A stretch of DNA of 17,133 nt from an uncultured Candidatus Melainabacteria bacterium. Lineage in GTDB: Bacteria > Cyanobacteriota > Vampirovibrionia > Gastranaerophilales > Gastranaerophilaceae. Made by a program: the position numbers and the translations under genes. Under the pieces are notes generated by a model. That model was given only the letters and a program-made list of their open reading frames with translations, was not told the origin of the DNA and searched no databases. Below, piece after piece: positions 1 to 5,977 of this stretch. How positions within the stretch are numbered: the stretch's first letter is position 1; the number at the start of each line of letters is the position of its first letter. The stretch covers positions 1-17,133 of the forward strand of contig CAMHMW010000025.1 of NCBI GenBank assembly GCA_946186335.1, given 5' to 3'.

Positions 1-34
1 TCAGAATACTTATAAGAATTGCAAAGGAAATAAA

Positions 35-664
35 ATGCAAATTCAAAACAATCCATATCATCCGCACTTCGGAGCAATACATGTTGCAAATTGCGACAAA
101 CTTAAACTTTATAAAGTCGCAAATAATTCAGATGTAAATTTTTTAAAAACAATTCCTGATGAAATAAATGTTGAAGAATTAATGCCGGGTCTTAATAAAT
201 CACAATACGAAAGATGGCATGAAATGCTTGAATATGCCGTAAGTATGATGCAGGAGCCGGAAAATATTACATATTTTGAAACTTTAAATAACAAAATATG
301 CGGAATAATAACATTCTTTCCTGATAAAACTACCATAATTGACTGCATTTGTACATGGCCTGCTCTTGTAGGTCAAAAAGTCAAACTTGCCGGAAAGAGT
401 TTATTCTGTCAGGCATTCAAAGATTTTGAAGAAAACAACGGCACCCGTATAAAACTTGAAGCCATAACTAACGGACCATTCAATACGGTGGAAAAATACG
501 AACCGTTAGGCTTAAAAAAAACTACTGATGTTTATCCGACAAAAGTTGTAATGGAAGCAAATAAATATAAAATAAAAGAAATTCTGCCATTCTTAAAAGA
601 TTTGGTAAAATACAAAGAAACAAAACCCGAATTTGTCGATATTAACGAATTTTATTTAAACTAA
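35..664 (+). CDS. Putative GNAT-fold N-acetyltransferase-like protein
   Basis: A 209-residue protein. A GNAT-like core is suggested around residues 78-175. It contains a beta-strand segment (NKICGIITFF, 86-95), a motif-A-like strand-turn-helix (DCICTW, then KLAGKSLFCQAF at 117-128) and a motif-B-like stretch (KLEAITNGPFNTVEKYEPLG, 140-159) that resembles the 'Y..lGF' end of acetyltransferases. The acetyl-CoA pyrophosphate loop is degenerate (K-x-x-G-x-S rather than Q/R-x-x-G-x-G/A), so activity and substrate are unknown. The N-terminus (MQIQNNPYHPHFGAIHV) shares an 'NN...P.FG...V' signature with the unrelated protein at 11833-12411. The start is supported by an AAAGGA site at 23-28, 6 nt before the ATG. 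There is no signal peptide or membrane segment. Base composition matches its neighbours. The fold assignment is by eye. Confidence 0.6.
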   Translation: MQIQNNPYHPHFGAIHVANCDKLKLYKVANNSDVNFLKTIPDEINVEELMPGLNKSQYERWHEMLEYAVSMMQEPENITYFETLNNKICGIITFFPDKTTIIDCICTWPALVGQKVKLAGKSLFCQAFKDFEENNGTRIKLEAITNGPFNTVEKYEPLGLKKTTDVYPTKVVMEANKYKIKEILPFLKDLVKYKETKPEFVDINEFYLN

Positions 665-706
665 GGTAACTATATACAATGTTACACTAAAAAAGCTGAA
701 AGCACC

Positions 707-775
707 GTCATTCTGAGCGAAGCGAAGAATCTATTATATAAAACAGATTCTTCTGGCTAAAGCCCTCTGAATGAC
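707..775. repeat. Intergenic palindromic repeat, GTCATTCTGAG type
   Basis: A 69-bp imperfect inverted repeat. The left arm begins GTCATTCTGAGCGAAGCGAA and ends GAATCT at 732. The right arm begins AGATTCTTC at 745 and ends TCTGAATGAC at 775. The loop is AT-rich. The outer 'GTCATTC.GAG' and inner 'AGAATCT' pair with their counterparts. It lies between the two leftmost genes. Its outer sequence matches a second, shorter element at 2335-2360, so it is probably a dispersed repeat rather than a gene-specific site. There is no T-run after it, so it is not a normal terminator. Confidence 0.7.
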
Positions 776-791
776 TAAGTTTTTAATAAAA

Positions 792-814
792 TTTGGTGCC
801 AAATAGTATATAAT
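792..814 (+). promoter_or_regulatory. Possible operator/promoter: TTTGG-TG-CCAAA palindrome next to TATAAT
   Basis: A 12-bp inverted repeat (TTTGGTGCCAAA, 792-803) is followed 5 nt later by a consensus -10 hexamer TATAAT (809-814). No convincing -35 box is seen, as expected of an activator-dependent promoter. It lies 114 nt upstream of the HTH gene start. It could be the regulator's own site, but this is inference. Confidence 0.3.
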
Positions 815-928
815 TACCTAAACTAAAAGATACCAAACTCCATATATTAATTTATGTAAATTTTTCAACATGGAAATATTATTAAGATATTTTCAAAAAA
901 TAGTGTTTAAATTAGAATGGAGGTAATT

Positions 929-1132
929 ATGGGTAAAAAAGTATTTACAAACAGGGAAACCGAGGTGGCAAAACTTCTGTGTAAAGGGTTATCAAATCCG
1001 GAAATTGCACGGAAACTAATAATCAGCAATTCAACAGCAAAGGCACACGTAATTTCAATTCTGCACAAACTAAATGTTCAAAACAGGACAATAGCAGCCT
1101 ATTTAATGGGCAAAAATAATATGTTCAAATAA
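929..1132 (+). CDS. Single-domain LuxR/GerE-type helix-turn-helix regulator
   Basis: A 67-residue protein made almost entirely of a LuxR-type HTH. It opens with FTNRETEVAKLLCKG (6-20). The HTH follows with the family pattern SNPEIARKL-IS-ST-KAHV-ILHKLNV (22-50) and ends with NRTIAAYL. That is the C-terminal DNA-binding domain of NarL/LuxR regulators without a receiver or ligand domain. The size is close to stand-alone GerE-like proteins, so it need not be a fragment. I chose the ATG at 929 over an in-frame ATG at 917. GGAGG at 919-923 overlaps the earlier ATG and sits 5 nt before the later one. It presumably binds DNA as a dimer; targets are unknown. Its 3' end faces rplR (L18) across a shared terminator. 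Confidence 0.9.
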   Translation: MGKKVFTNRETEVAKLLCKGLSNPEIARKLIISNSTAKAHVISILHKLNVQNRTIAAYLMGKNNMFK

Positions 1133-1134
1133 AA

Positions 1135-1161
1135 AAACTCCCTGAATTTATCAGGGAGTTT
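1135..1161. terminator. Bidirectional intrinsic terminator between HTH gene and rplR
   Basis: A perfect 11-bp stem (AAACTCCCTGA at 1135-1145, TCAGGGAGTTT at 1151-1161) with a 5-nt loop. On the minus strand it is followed by a run of seven T (plus 1131-1137), a strong terminator for the ribosomal transcript. On the plus strand the T-tract (TTTCTTTG) is weaker but usable. It closes the L18 end of the cluster. Confidence 0.9.
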
Positions 1162-1182
1162 CTTTGTTTAATTATTCAAAAA

Positions 1183-1551
1183 TTAGAACATCAAACCTGC
1201 TTCTCTTGCAGCTTCTGCCAATGCAGCAACTCTGCCGTGGTATAAGAATCCGCCTCTGTCAAATACGACGCATTCAATACCTGCTTTTTTAGCTTTCTTA
1301 GCAATTGCTTCACCAACAACCTTTGCAGCATCAATATTACCACCGTGTGATAATTTCTCTTTCAAGTCTTTGTCATTTGATGATGCAGCAGCAAGTGTTA
1401 CGTGGTTATCATCGTCAATCAACTGAGCATAAATGTGTTTTGTGCTTCTGAAAACCGCAAGTCTTGGAAATTCAGCTGTACCTGCCAATTTTACTCTGAT
1501 TGATTTGTGTCTTTTTTGAACGATTGGTTTTCTTACTTGTTGTTTAATCAT
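1183..1551 (-). CDS. rplR: Large-subunit ribosomal protein L18 (uL18)
   Basis: 122 residues, the usual bacterial length. L18 binds 5S rRNA and, with L5, docks the 5S particle on the central protuberance. Recognised by the basic N-terminus with KSIRVKL, the core 'RLAVFRSTKHIYAQLIDD', and the C-terminal VFDRGGFLYHGRVAALAEA, highly typical of bacterial L18. The start is preceded by AAAGGAT on the minus strand. It is the last gene of its transcript. The terminator begins 22 bp beyond the stop codon, and S5, which normally follows L18, is absent. Confidence 0.98.
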   Translation of the reverse strand: MIKQQVRKPIVQKRHKSIRVKLAGTAEFPRLAVFRSTKHIYAQLIDDDNHVTLAAASSNDKDLKEKLSHGGNIDAAKVVGEAIAKKAKKAGIECVVFDRGGFLYHGRVAALAEAAREAGLMF

Positions 1552-1710
1552 TTTATTTTATCCTTTCTATTTACCCAAACCTTCTTGAAAAACCACTTCA
1601 AGGGTTTATACGGGCTTTGTTTACTTTTACATTTTCCCGCCTGTGCAATCAGAAGATTGCTTCGTTCACTTCACTATCGTTCCGTTCACAACGGCGGTCA
1701 TATAATGTTT

Positions 1711-1725
1711 CACACCGGCTTACGC
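1711..1725. repeat. 15-bp repeat abutting the L6 stop codon (copy 1)
   Basis: CACACCGGCTTACGC is identical at 14 of 15 positions to 2386-2400. On the coding strand it reads GCGTAAGCCGGTGTG and starts 3 nt after the rplF stop. The 177-bp L18-L6 spacer holding it also contains CCTGTGCAAT, which is shared with the S8-L6 spacer. Confidence 0.7.
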
Positions 1726-1728
1726 GTT

Positions 1729-2268
1729 TTATTTCTTACCTGCTTTTCCGGCTTTACGTCTGATGTATTCGCCTTCGTATTTGATACCTTTTCCTTTATA
1801 AACCTCAGGTTTACGTTTTGATCTGATTAATGCTGCAATATCGCCAACCATCTGTTTGTTTGAACCTTTAACAGTGATTTTTGTGTTAGCATCAACAGTA
1901 ATTGTAATACCTTCCGGCGGTACAATATCAACAGGGTGAGAATAACCCAAAGCCATATTCAAGGTTTTTCCCTGCATCTGCGCTCTGTAACCTACACCGT
2001 TGATTTCAAGTTTTTTAACAAAACCGTCTTTAACACCGATTACAGCATTTGCGACCAATGTTCTTGATAACCCGTATAAAGCATCTGCTTCACGGGAATC
2101 ACTTACTTTTGTTAATACAACCTGATTATTTTCAATTTTTACTGAAATTTCAGGACGAACATTTACTGATTCAGTTCCCAAAGGTCCTTTTGCAGTAACT
2201 AATTGTCCTTCTACTTTTACCTCAACACCTTGAGGAATATCTATCGGTTTTTTACCAATTCTTGACAT
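1729..2268 (-). CDS. rplF: Large-subunit ribosomal protein L6 (uL6)
   Basis: 179 residues, full length. L6 sits near the factor-binding region and the base of the L7/L12 stalk, contacting 23S rRNA helix 97. It shows the canonical start MSRIGKKPI, 'VTAKGPLGT', two repeated domains, and a C-terminal 'KGKGIKYEGEYIRRKAGKAGKK'-like tail (written in part). An AGGAG ribosome binding site lies 9 nt before the ATG. It follows S8 after 133 bp and precedes L18 by 177 bp. Both spacers are much longer than usual for this operon and carry repeats. Confidence 0.98.
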   Translation of the reverse strand: MSRIGKKPIDIPQGVEVKVEGQLVTAKGPLGTESVNVRPEISVKIENNQVVLTKVSDSREADALYGLSRTLVANAVIGVKDGFVKKLEINGVGYRAQMQGKTLNMALGYSHPVDIVPPEGITITVDANTKITVKGSNKQMVGDIAALIRSKRKPEVYKGKGIKYEGEYIRRKAGKAGKK

Positions 2269-2334
2269 TTTAATTTTCTCCTTATGGTATATTTGTACTC
2301 ATTGTCGGACTTTTCTACCAATTATGTCCTGTCT

Positions 2335-2360
2335 GTCATTCTGAACATAATTCAGAATCT
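2335..2360. repeat. Short palindromic repeat, GTCATTCTGAA type
   Basis: A 26-bp element beginning GTCATTCTGAA and ending TTCAGAATCT. The core is a perfect 8-bp stem, ATTCTGAA and TTCAGAAT, around a 5-nt loop. It matches the left arm of the element at 707-732 at 19 of 26 positions. It has the same stem/loop geometry as 5529-5549. It lies in the S8-L6 spacer. Confidence 0.7.
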
Positions 2361-2385
2361 AATCTACCTGTGCAATAACGTTGCT

Positions 2386-2400
2386 CACACGGGCTTACGC
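2386..2400. repeat. 15-bp repeat abutting the S8 stop codon (copy 2)
   Basis: CACACGGGCTTACGC, 14 of 15 identical to 1711-1725, starts 1 nt after the rpsH stop on the coding strand. With upstream CCTGTGCAA (from 2368) it can fold as an imperfect hairpin (CC.GTG..CAA with TTG..CAC.CGG). A shorter relative, GCACCGGCTTA, is at 9340-9350 after rplW. Confidence 0.65.
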
Positions 2401-2401
2401 A

Positions 2402-2794
2402 TTAATATACGTAGCAAAGAACTTCTCCGCCTACGTTTTCTTTTCTTGCTTTTCTGTCAGTCAACAACCCTTTCGGTGTTGAAACAATAGCGATACCCAT
2501 ACCGCCCAAAACTTTTTGTAAGTTTTTAGCTTTTGAGTAGTGTCTCAAACCGGGAGTTGAAACTCTTTGCAATTTTGTGATAACAGGTGTTCCGTTATTG
2601 TATTTTAATGTGATAACAATAACTTTGAATTTACCTTCTTCTTTTACTTCGTAATCAGCGATATAACCTTCTTCTTTCAAAATTTTAGCCAATTCAACTT
2701 TCAGTTTTGAAGACGGAATTACAACTGATTCGTGTCTTACCATGTTAGCATTTCTGATTCTTGTCAGCATATCTGCTATCGGATCTGTATTCAT
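2402..2794 (-). CDS. rpsH: Small-subunit ribosomal protein S8 (uS8)
   Basis: 130 residues, typical length. S8 is a primary 16S rRNA-binding protein (helix 21) needed for platform assembly, and in many bacteria it represses its own operon. It shows the conserved start MNTDPIADMLTRIRNA and the C-terminal 'STPKGLLTDRKARK' followed by VGGEVLCYVY. It normally follows S14 directly. Here 1461 bp, including an opposite-strand gene, separate them, so S8 heads a new transcript with its own promoter and leader. The ribosome binding site is AAAGGA. Confidence 0.98.
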   Translation of the reverse strand: MNTDPIADMLTRIRNANMVRHESVVIPSSKLKVELAKILKEEGYIADYEVKEEGKFKVIVITLKYNNGTPVITKLQRVSTPGLRHYSKAKNLQKVLGGMGIAIVSTPKGLLTDRKARKENVGGEVLCYVY

Positions 2795-2961
2795 AGATTT
2801 TTCCTTTCAGACTTACTCCACAGTTATAGAGCAGTATCTTTATTATGTATTACACCGCTTACCGAATTAATGTTGCCTCTAATTCTGCGAACTCTGGGAT
2901 TTAAAGGACGCCCTCTAAACCTGTACCCGCTCCGGAGGCTTGCTTCGGCAGTTCGGAACTG
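2795..2961 (-). promoter_or_regulatory. Structured 5' leader of the S8-L6-L18 transcript
   Basis: About 165 nt between the predicted start site and rpsH. Inverted repeats are visible: CAGTT-CGG-AACTG (2949-2961), a CTCCGGAG palindrome (2930-2937), and a hairpin GGATTTAAAGG / CCTCTAAACC with loop ACGC (2897-2921, one mismatch and a bulge). Blocks CCGAAGCA, AGCCTCCGGAGC, GCGGGT, TTTAGAG, TTCGCAG and GGCAAC occur in the same order as in the S10 leader (11630-11693). This suggests an autoregulatory ribosomal protein leader. No known leader family is identified. Confidence 0.5.
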
Positions 2962-2965
2962 TACG

Positions 2966-2997
2966 ATTATAGTATGATAAACATGTTTTTTTTACAA
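2966..2997 (-). promoter_or_regulatory. Candidate promoter for rpsH
   Basis: A consensus -10 TATAAT is read on the minus strand at 2966-2971. The best -35-like hexamer is TTGTAA at 2992-2997, but with a long 20-nt spacer. A promoter is needed here because the upstream gene is on the other strand and a terminator follows S14. The -10 call is firmer than the -35. Confidence 0.5.
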
Positions 2998-3037
2998 GGG
3001 GTAAATATGTTTATTTTAAGAAATATTTGCATTAATA

Positions 3038-3049
3038 ATTGTTAACAAT
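3038..3049. promoter_or_regulatory. 12-bp perfect palindrome ATTGTTAACAAT between divergent genes
   Basis: ATTGTTAACAAT lies between rpsH (-) and the gene at 3111 (+), upstream of the predicted rpsH -10. It could be an operator. AT-rich palindromes of this length also arise by chance, so confidence is low. Confidence 0.25.
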
Positions 3050-3110
3050 AAAAAAATAAGCACGCAATCATGAAATGTCCGAATTTTTTATATAAATAAG
3101 GTCGTTTCTT

Positions 3111-4094
3111 ATGAAAATATTGTCGAACATATTATCAGGGGTAAAAAGTACATATCGTGCCGTGCGCGGAAACGCACAAAAAGAATTGCCGGAAGATGTT
3201 AAGGCACTTATTTCGCTGTCTAAAAAATCAAAAGCAGCACCAAACCCCATACATGGATTACACCTGTCCAAAAACTATGCCCCGCTTGCGAAACCACCAT
3301 CGACAAACATCGGAAGATTCATAAATTCATTATTTGTTCATAAAGAAAGCCTTATAAAAGACCTAAATATTGACGAGAAAACTTACGATATGTTATCAAG
3401 TGTTGCTCTCAGTATTTCACGTGAAGAAAGTTCTTTCGGTACTGCCGAAAAATTTATAATGTATAACAGACTTGAAAAAAATAAATTAATAACAAAAGTT
3501 TTATCACTTATCAGAAAGTTTAAAGAGGGGGATGGCACATTATCATTAGGAATGACCAGATTAAAAATTGACAAATTGAGCGAACCAGAAAAAGAACTTT
3601 TGAAAAAATACGGAGTGACATACGGCGGAAACATCAGTAATATTATAAATCCGGAGAAATCTGCAGTTGCAACAATTATTCACCTGAATAAACTGCTGAA
3701 AGATTATCCTGAATATCTGAAAATTGCCAAAAAATTCAAACCGAATATGTCTGATCCGAGTGTTATTTCATCAATTGAACGAGCAAAAACAATTATACAT
3801 GATGATGCGAAACGACCATTAGCAATAAAAGCACTGAGAGCACCTGACGGGACATTAGCAGAACAACAGGCGTTGCAGGAAGCCGGTTTAACATTGGAAG
3901 ATTTAGATGCCCTGAGAACTTATGCAAGTACGGCGGAACTATCACCACAAGCCTATCTTGCGGCAGGCTGGAACGGTAAAATGATTATCCCCGAAGGTTC
4001 AAGAAAAGATATTGCATACATAAATCTTTTACATACAATTTGCGAAAAGGGATATATAGGAAATATTATGCAGACGACAAAAGTTTTTGCGTAA
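3111..4094 (+). CDS. Hypothetical protein with lysozyme/lytic-transglycosylase-like features
   Basis: 327 residues, not recognised by name. Its middle resembles a lysozyme-fold lytic transglycosylase. 'ALSISREESSFG' (99-110) looks like the 'ai..ESgFg' catalytic-glutamate motif, with E105 or E106 as candidate acid. It is followed by 'TLSLGMTRLK' (143-152), like the 'S.GlmQ' segment, then 'PEKSAVATIIHL' (181-192) and 'YLAAGWNGK' (282-290), like the late 'AaYN.G' motif. No signal peptide or transmembrane helix is visible, so how it would reach peptidoglycan is unclear. The N-terminal 60 residues are basic and possibly disordered. The start has only a weak AAGG site at 3098-3101 and a TATAAA at 3091-3096. 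It sits antisense inside the ribosomal cluster between S14 and S8. The fold is inferred from motifs only. Confidence 0.5.
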   Translation: MKILSNILSGVKSTYRAVRGNAQKELPEDVKALISLSKKSKAAPNPIHGLHLSKNYAPLAKPPSTNIGRFINSLFVHKESLIKDLNIDEKTYDMLSSVALSISREESSFGTAEKFIMYNRLEKNKLITKVLSLIRKFKEGDGTLSLGMTRLKIDKLSEPEKELLKKYGVTYGGNISNIINPEKSAVATIIHLNKLLKDYPEYLKIAKKFKPNMSDPSVISSIERAKTIIHDDAKRPLAIKALRAPDGTLAEQQALQEAGLTLEDLDALRTYASTAELSPQAYLAAGWNGKMIIPEGSRKDIAYINLLHTICEKGYIGNIMQTTKVFA

Positions 4095-4100
4095 AACGAC

Positions 4101-4129
4101 AAAAAGAGCAGGTTGAACCCGCTCTTTTT
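4101..4129. terminator. Bidirectional intrinsic terminator between the 3111-4094 gene and rpsN
   Basis: Perfect 9-bp arms AAAAAGAGC (4101-4109) and GCTCTTTTT (4121-4129), with an inner GGTT/AACC extension. T-runs are present on both strands. It lies 6 nt after the plus-strand gene and 126 bp beyond the S14 stop, between convergent units, and can stop both. Confidence 0.88.
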
Positions 4130-4170
4130 ATATTTATAATTTGCAAGCACAAAGCAATCCTCATCCGAAT

Positions 4171-4241
4171 TTTCAAATTTCGTCTTACAGACACAATTTG
4201 AAATCCTGCTCTCTCCCATTTTTATTAAATTATCGGGAGAG
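4171..4241. repeat. Two inverted repeats downstream of S14
   Basis: TTTCAAATT (4171-4179) pairs with AATTTGAAA (4195-4203) over a 15-nt loop. CTCTCCC (4211-4217) pairs with GGGAGAG (4235-4241) over a 17-nt AT-rich loop. Neither has a T-tract. They may protect the 3' end of the S10 transcript or be remnants; no function is shown. Confidence 0.4.
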
Positions 4242-4255
4242 GTACAATTAGGGAA

Positions 4256-4462
4256 CTACCAGCTTGCTTTTGTTACACCCGGCAACAAGCCTTGGTGAGC
4301 CATTTTTCTTAAACAAATTCTGCACAAACCGAAATCTCTGTGGAATCCGTGAGGACGTCCGCAAATTGAGCATCTGTTATGCAGTCTTACTGTCGGATAT
4401 TTACCTGCTGCAGCAAGTTTTTCACGTTTAAGTTCTTTGTTAATCATCGCTTTCTTAGCCAT
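4256..4462 (-). CDS. rpsN: Small-subunit ribosomal protein S14, zinc-binding type (uS14)
   Basis: 68 residues, slightly longer than the classic 61-residue zinc form. It carries a C-x2-C / C-x2-C ribbon (C31, C34, C47, C50) inside 'NRCSICGRPHGFHRDFGLC', and the diagnostic C-terminus PGVTKASW. S14 joins the small-subunit head late in assembly. It lies 35 bp after L5, in the ancestral L5-S14-S8 position, but S8 is now 1.46 kb away. It is the last gene of the S10 transcript. An AGGAG-type site precedes the ATG. Only one S14 is seen here; a zinc-free paralogue elsewhere cannot be excluded. Confidence 0.98.
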   Translation of the reverse strand: MAKKAMINKELKREKLAAAGKYPTVRLHNRCSICGRPHGFHRDFGLCRICLRKMAHQGLLPGVTKASW

Positions 4463-4497
4463 GAATTTCTCCTTTTATGTTCTTGTGTGATTATTTT

Positions 4498-5046
4498 CTA
4501 CTTTTTGAACGGCATTCCGAGAAGTCTTAATAATTCTCTTGCCTCTTCATCTGTTTCAGCTGTTGTAATAACTGAAACGTTCATACCCTTAACCAAATCA
4601 ACTTCTTCATAAGTGATTTCAGGGAATAATGCTTGTTCTTTCAAGCCTAATGTATAGTTTCCACGACCGTCAAAACTTTTTGCGCTAATACCACGGAAGT
4701 CACGAATTCTCGGTAATACTACGCATATAAGTTTTTGTAAGAAATCATACATTCTTTCGCCACGTAAGGTTGCCATTGCACCAACGGGCATTCCTTCTCT
4801 CAGTTTGTAAGAAGCGATAGATTTTTTAGCCTTTGTTACAACTGCTTTTTGACCTGCAATTTTTGTTAACTGTGCTTCTATTGCTTCTGCAATTTTTGAG
4901 TTGTGAGAAGCTTCACCAACACCCATGTTTAAAACTACTTTAACCAATTTCGGTACCTGGTGATTGTTTTTGTATCCGAACTTTTCTTTCATAGCCGGAA
5001 TTACGTCTTCAACGTATTTTGTTTTTAAATTTTTTGTTACTGTCAT
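4498..5046 (-). CDS. rplE: Large-subunit ribosomal protein L5 (uL5)
   Basis: 182 residues, full length. L5 binds 5S rRNA and contacts the P-site tRNA and the small-subunit head through bridge B1b. Recognised by 'NHQVPKLVKVVLNMGVGEA', 'AVVTKAKKSIASYKLREGMP', 'LPRIRDFRGIS' and 'GRGNYTLGLKEQALFPEI'. The start MTVTKNLKTKY fits the family, with AAAGGAAAAG just upstream. It lies between L24 (77 bp) and S14 (35 bp). Confidence 0.98.
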   Translation of the reverse strand: MTVTKNLKTKYVEDVIPAMKEKFGYKNNHQVPKLVKVVLNMGVGEASHNSKIAEAIEAQLTKIAGQKAVVTKAKKSIASYKLREGMPVGAMATLRGERMYDFLQKLICVVLPRIRDFRGISAKSFDGRGNYTLGLKEQALFPEITYEEVDLVKGMNVSVITTAETDEEARELLRLLGMPFKK

Positions 5047-5123
5047 TTTTCTTTTCCTTTACTATTGGTATTAATGTCGTCCCCGCCCACATTTCTGTTT
5101 CCTGAAATTTTGGCGTTTACACA

Positions 5124-5462
5124 TTAAGCATCTAGTTGTTCACCGCATTTTTTACAAACGCGTACTTTCTTTCCATCGATAACTTTCATAACCGCTTTTG
5201 TCGGTTTGTCGCATGCAGGACATACTATCATAACATTTGAAGAATCCAACGGAGCTTCAAGTTTGATTAATCCGCCCTGAATACCTGCTGCCGGTTGAGG
5301 CTTTTGTGCTTTGGTTACCATGTTGGCACCTTCAACAACTACTCTGCCTTTTTCACGGTCAACTTTTTTCACGTTACCGATTTTTCCTTTGTCTTTACCT
5401 GCAATTACAATGACTCTGTCACTGGTTTTTACATGTAAATTTTTCTTATCTTTGTTTGTCAT
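5124..5462 (-). CDS. rplX: Large-subunit ribosomal protein L24 with C-terminal Cys4 motif (uL24)
   Basis: 112 residues. L24 is an early assembly initiator at the exit side of the large subunit. The N-terminal KOW segment is clear (VIVIAGKDKGKIGNVKKVDR, 17-36). The C-terminal half has paired cysteines C81/C84 (CPAC) and C103/C106 (CKKC), probably a zinc ribbon as in many bacterial L24s. It lies between L14 (123 bp, with a palindromic repeat) and L5. An AGGAG site lies before the ATG. Confidence 0.98.
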   Translation of the reverse strand: MTNKDKKNLHVKTSDRVIVIAGKDKGKIGNVKKVDREKGRVVVEGANMVTKAQKPQPAAGIQGGLIKLEAPLDSSNVMIVCPACDKPTKAVMKVIDGKKVRVCKKCGEQLDA

Positions 5463-5528
5463 TTTTTTCTCCTGATTTCAGTTCATGGACTGGTTTTTCT
5501 AACCTATTACATGTTATCCTTGTAAGGG

Positions 5529-5549
5529 ATCCCGAAACAAGTTCGGGAT
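5529..5549. repeat. Short palindromic repeat, ATCCCGAA-N5-TTCGGGAT
   Basis: A perfect 8-bp stem, ATCCCGAA and TTCGGGAT, around loop ACAAG, in the L14-L24 spacer. It has the same 8-5-8 geometry as 2335-2360 and differs from that stem by paired, compensating changes. It resembles the 'CCCGAACTTGTTTCGGG' intergenic repeats I recall from other bacteria. No T-run follows, so it is not an obvious terminator. Confidence 0.7.
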
Positions 5550-5585
5550 TATCTGTCCCTAAATTCGCTTTTGGCTCATTAAGGA

Positions 5586-5954
5586 CTAGATAACTTCCGG
5601 TGCAAGAGAAACAATCTTCATATAACCTTTGTCACGTAATTCACGTGCAACAGGTCCGAAAACACGAGTTCCTCTCGGGTTGCCGTCTTTGTTGATAATT
5701 ACGGCAGCATTTTCATCAAATCTGATAACAGAACCGTCATTACGTTTGATGTCAGCTTTTGTTCTTACAACAACTGCACGGACAACTTCACCTTTTTTAA
5801 CAGCCATATTGGGTGTTGCATCTTTTACGGAAGCAACGATTTCATCGCCTACTGCCGCAAATTTCTTATTTGAACTACCCATAACACGGATACATAACAA
5901 CTGTTTTGCACCTGTGTTATCTGCTACTTCTAGTCTTGTTTCTTGTTGTATCAT
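5586..5954 (-). CDS. rplN: Large-subunit ribosomal protein L14 (uL14)
   Basis: 122 residues, exactly the usual length. L14 lies at the subunit interface, forming bridges to 16S rRNA and the docking site for silencing factor RsfS. The start MIQQETRLEVADNTGAK is diagnostic, as are 'GDEIVASVKDATPNMAVKKG', 'IRFDENAAVIIN' and 'GTRVFGPVARELR'. It follows S17 after 111 bp. AAAGGAAAG lies before the ATG. Confidence 0.99.
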   Translation of the reverse strand: MIQQETRLEVADNTGAKQLLCIRVMGSSNKKFAAVGDEIVASVKDATPNMAVKKGEVVRAVVVRTKADIKRNDGSVIRFDENAAVIINKDGNPRGTRVFGPVARELRDKGYMKIVSLAPEVI

Positions 5955-5977
5955 TTTTCTTTCCTTTTGTTTTTGTT

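Noticed and set aside
1507..1821. Plus-strand open frames over the ribosomal genes (e.g. 1507-1821, 5629-6054, 10064-10423)
   Set aside because: They overlap confident conserved genes on the other strand, lack recognisable domains and are shadow frames.
4211..4241. CTCTCCC/GGGAGAG as the terminator of the S10 operon
   Set aside because: The loop is 17 nt and no T-tract follows on the minus strand. The stem at 4101-4129 is a far better terminator.
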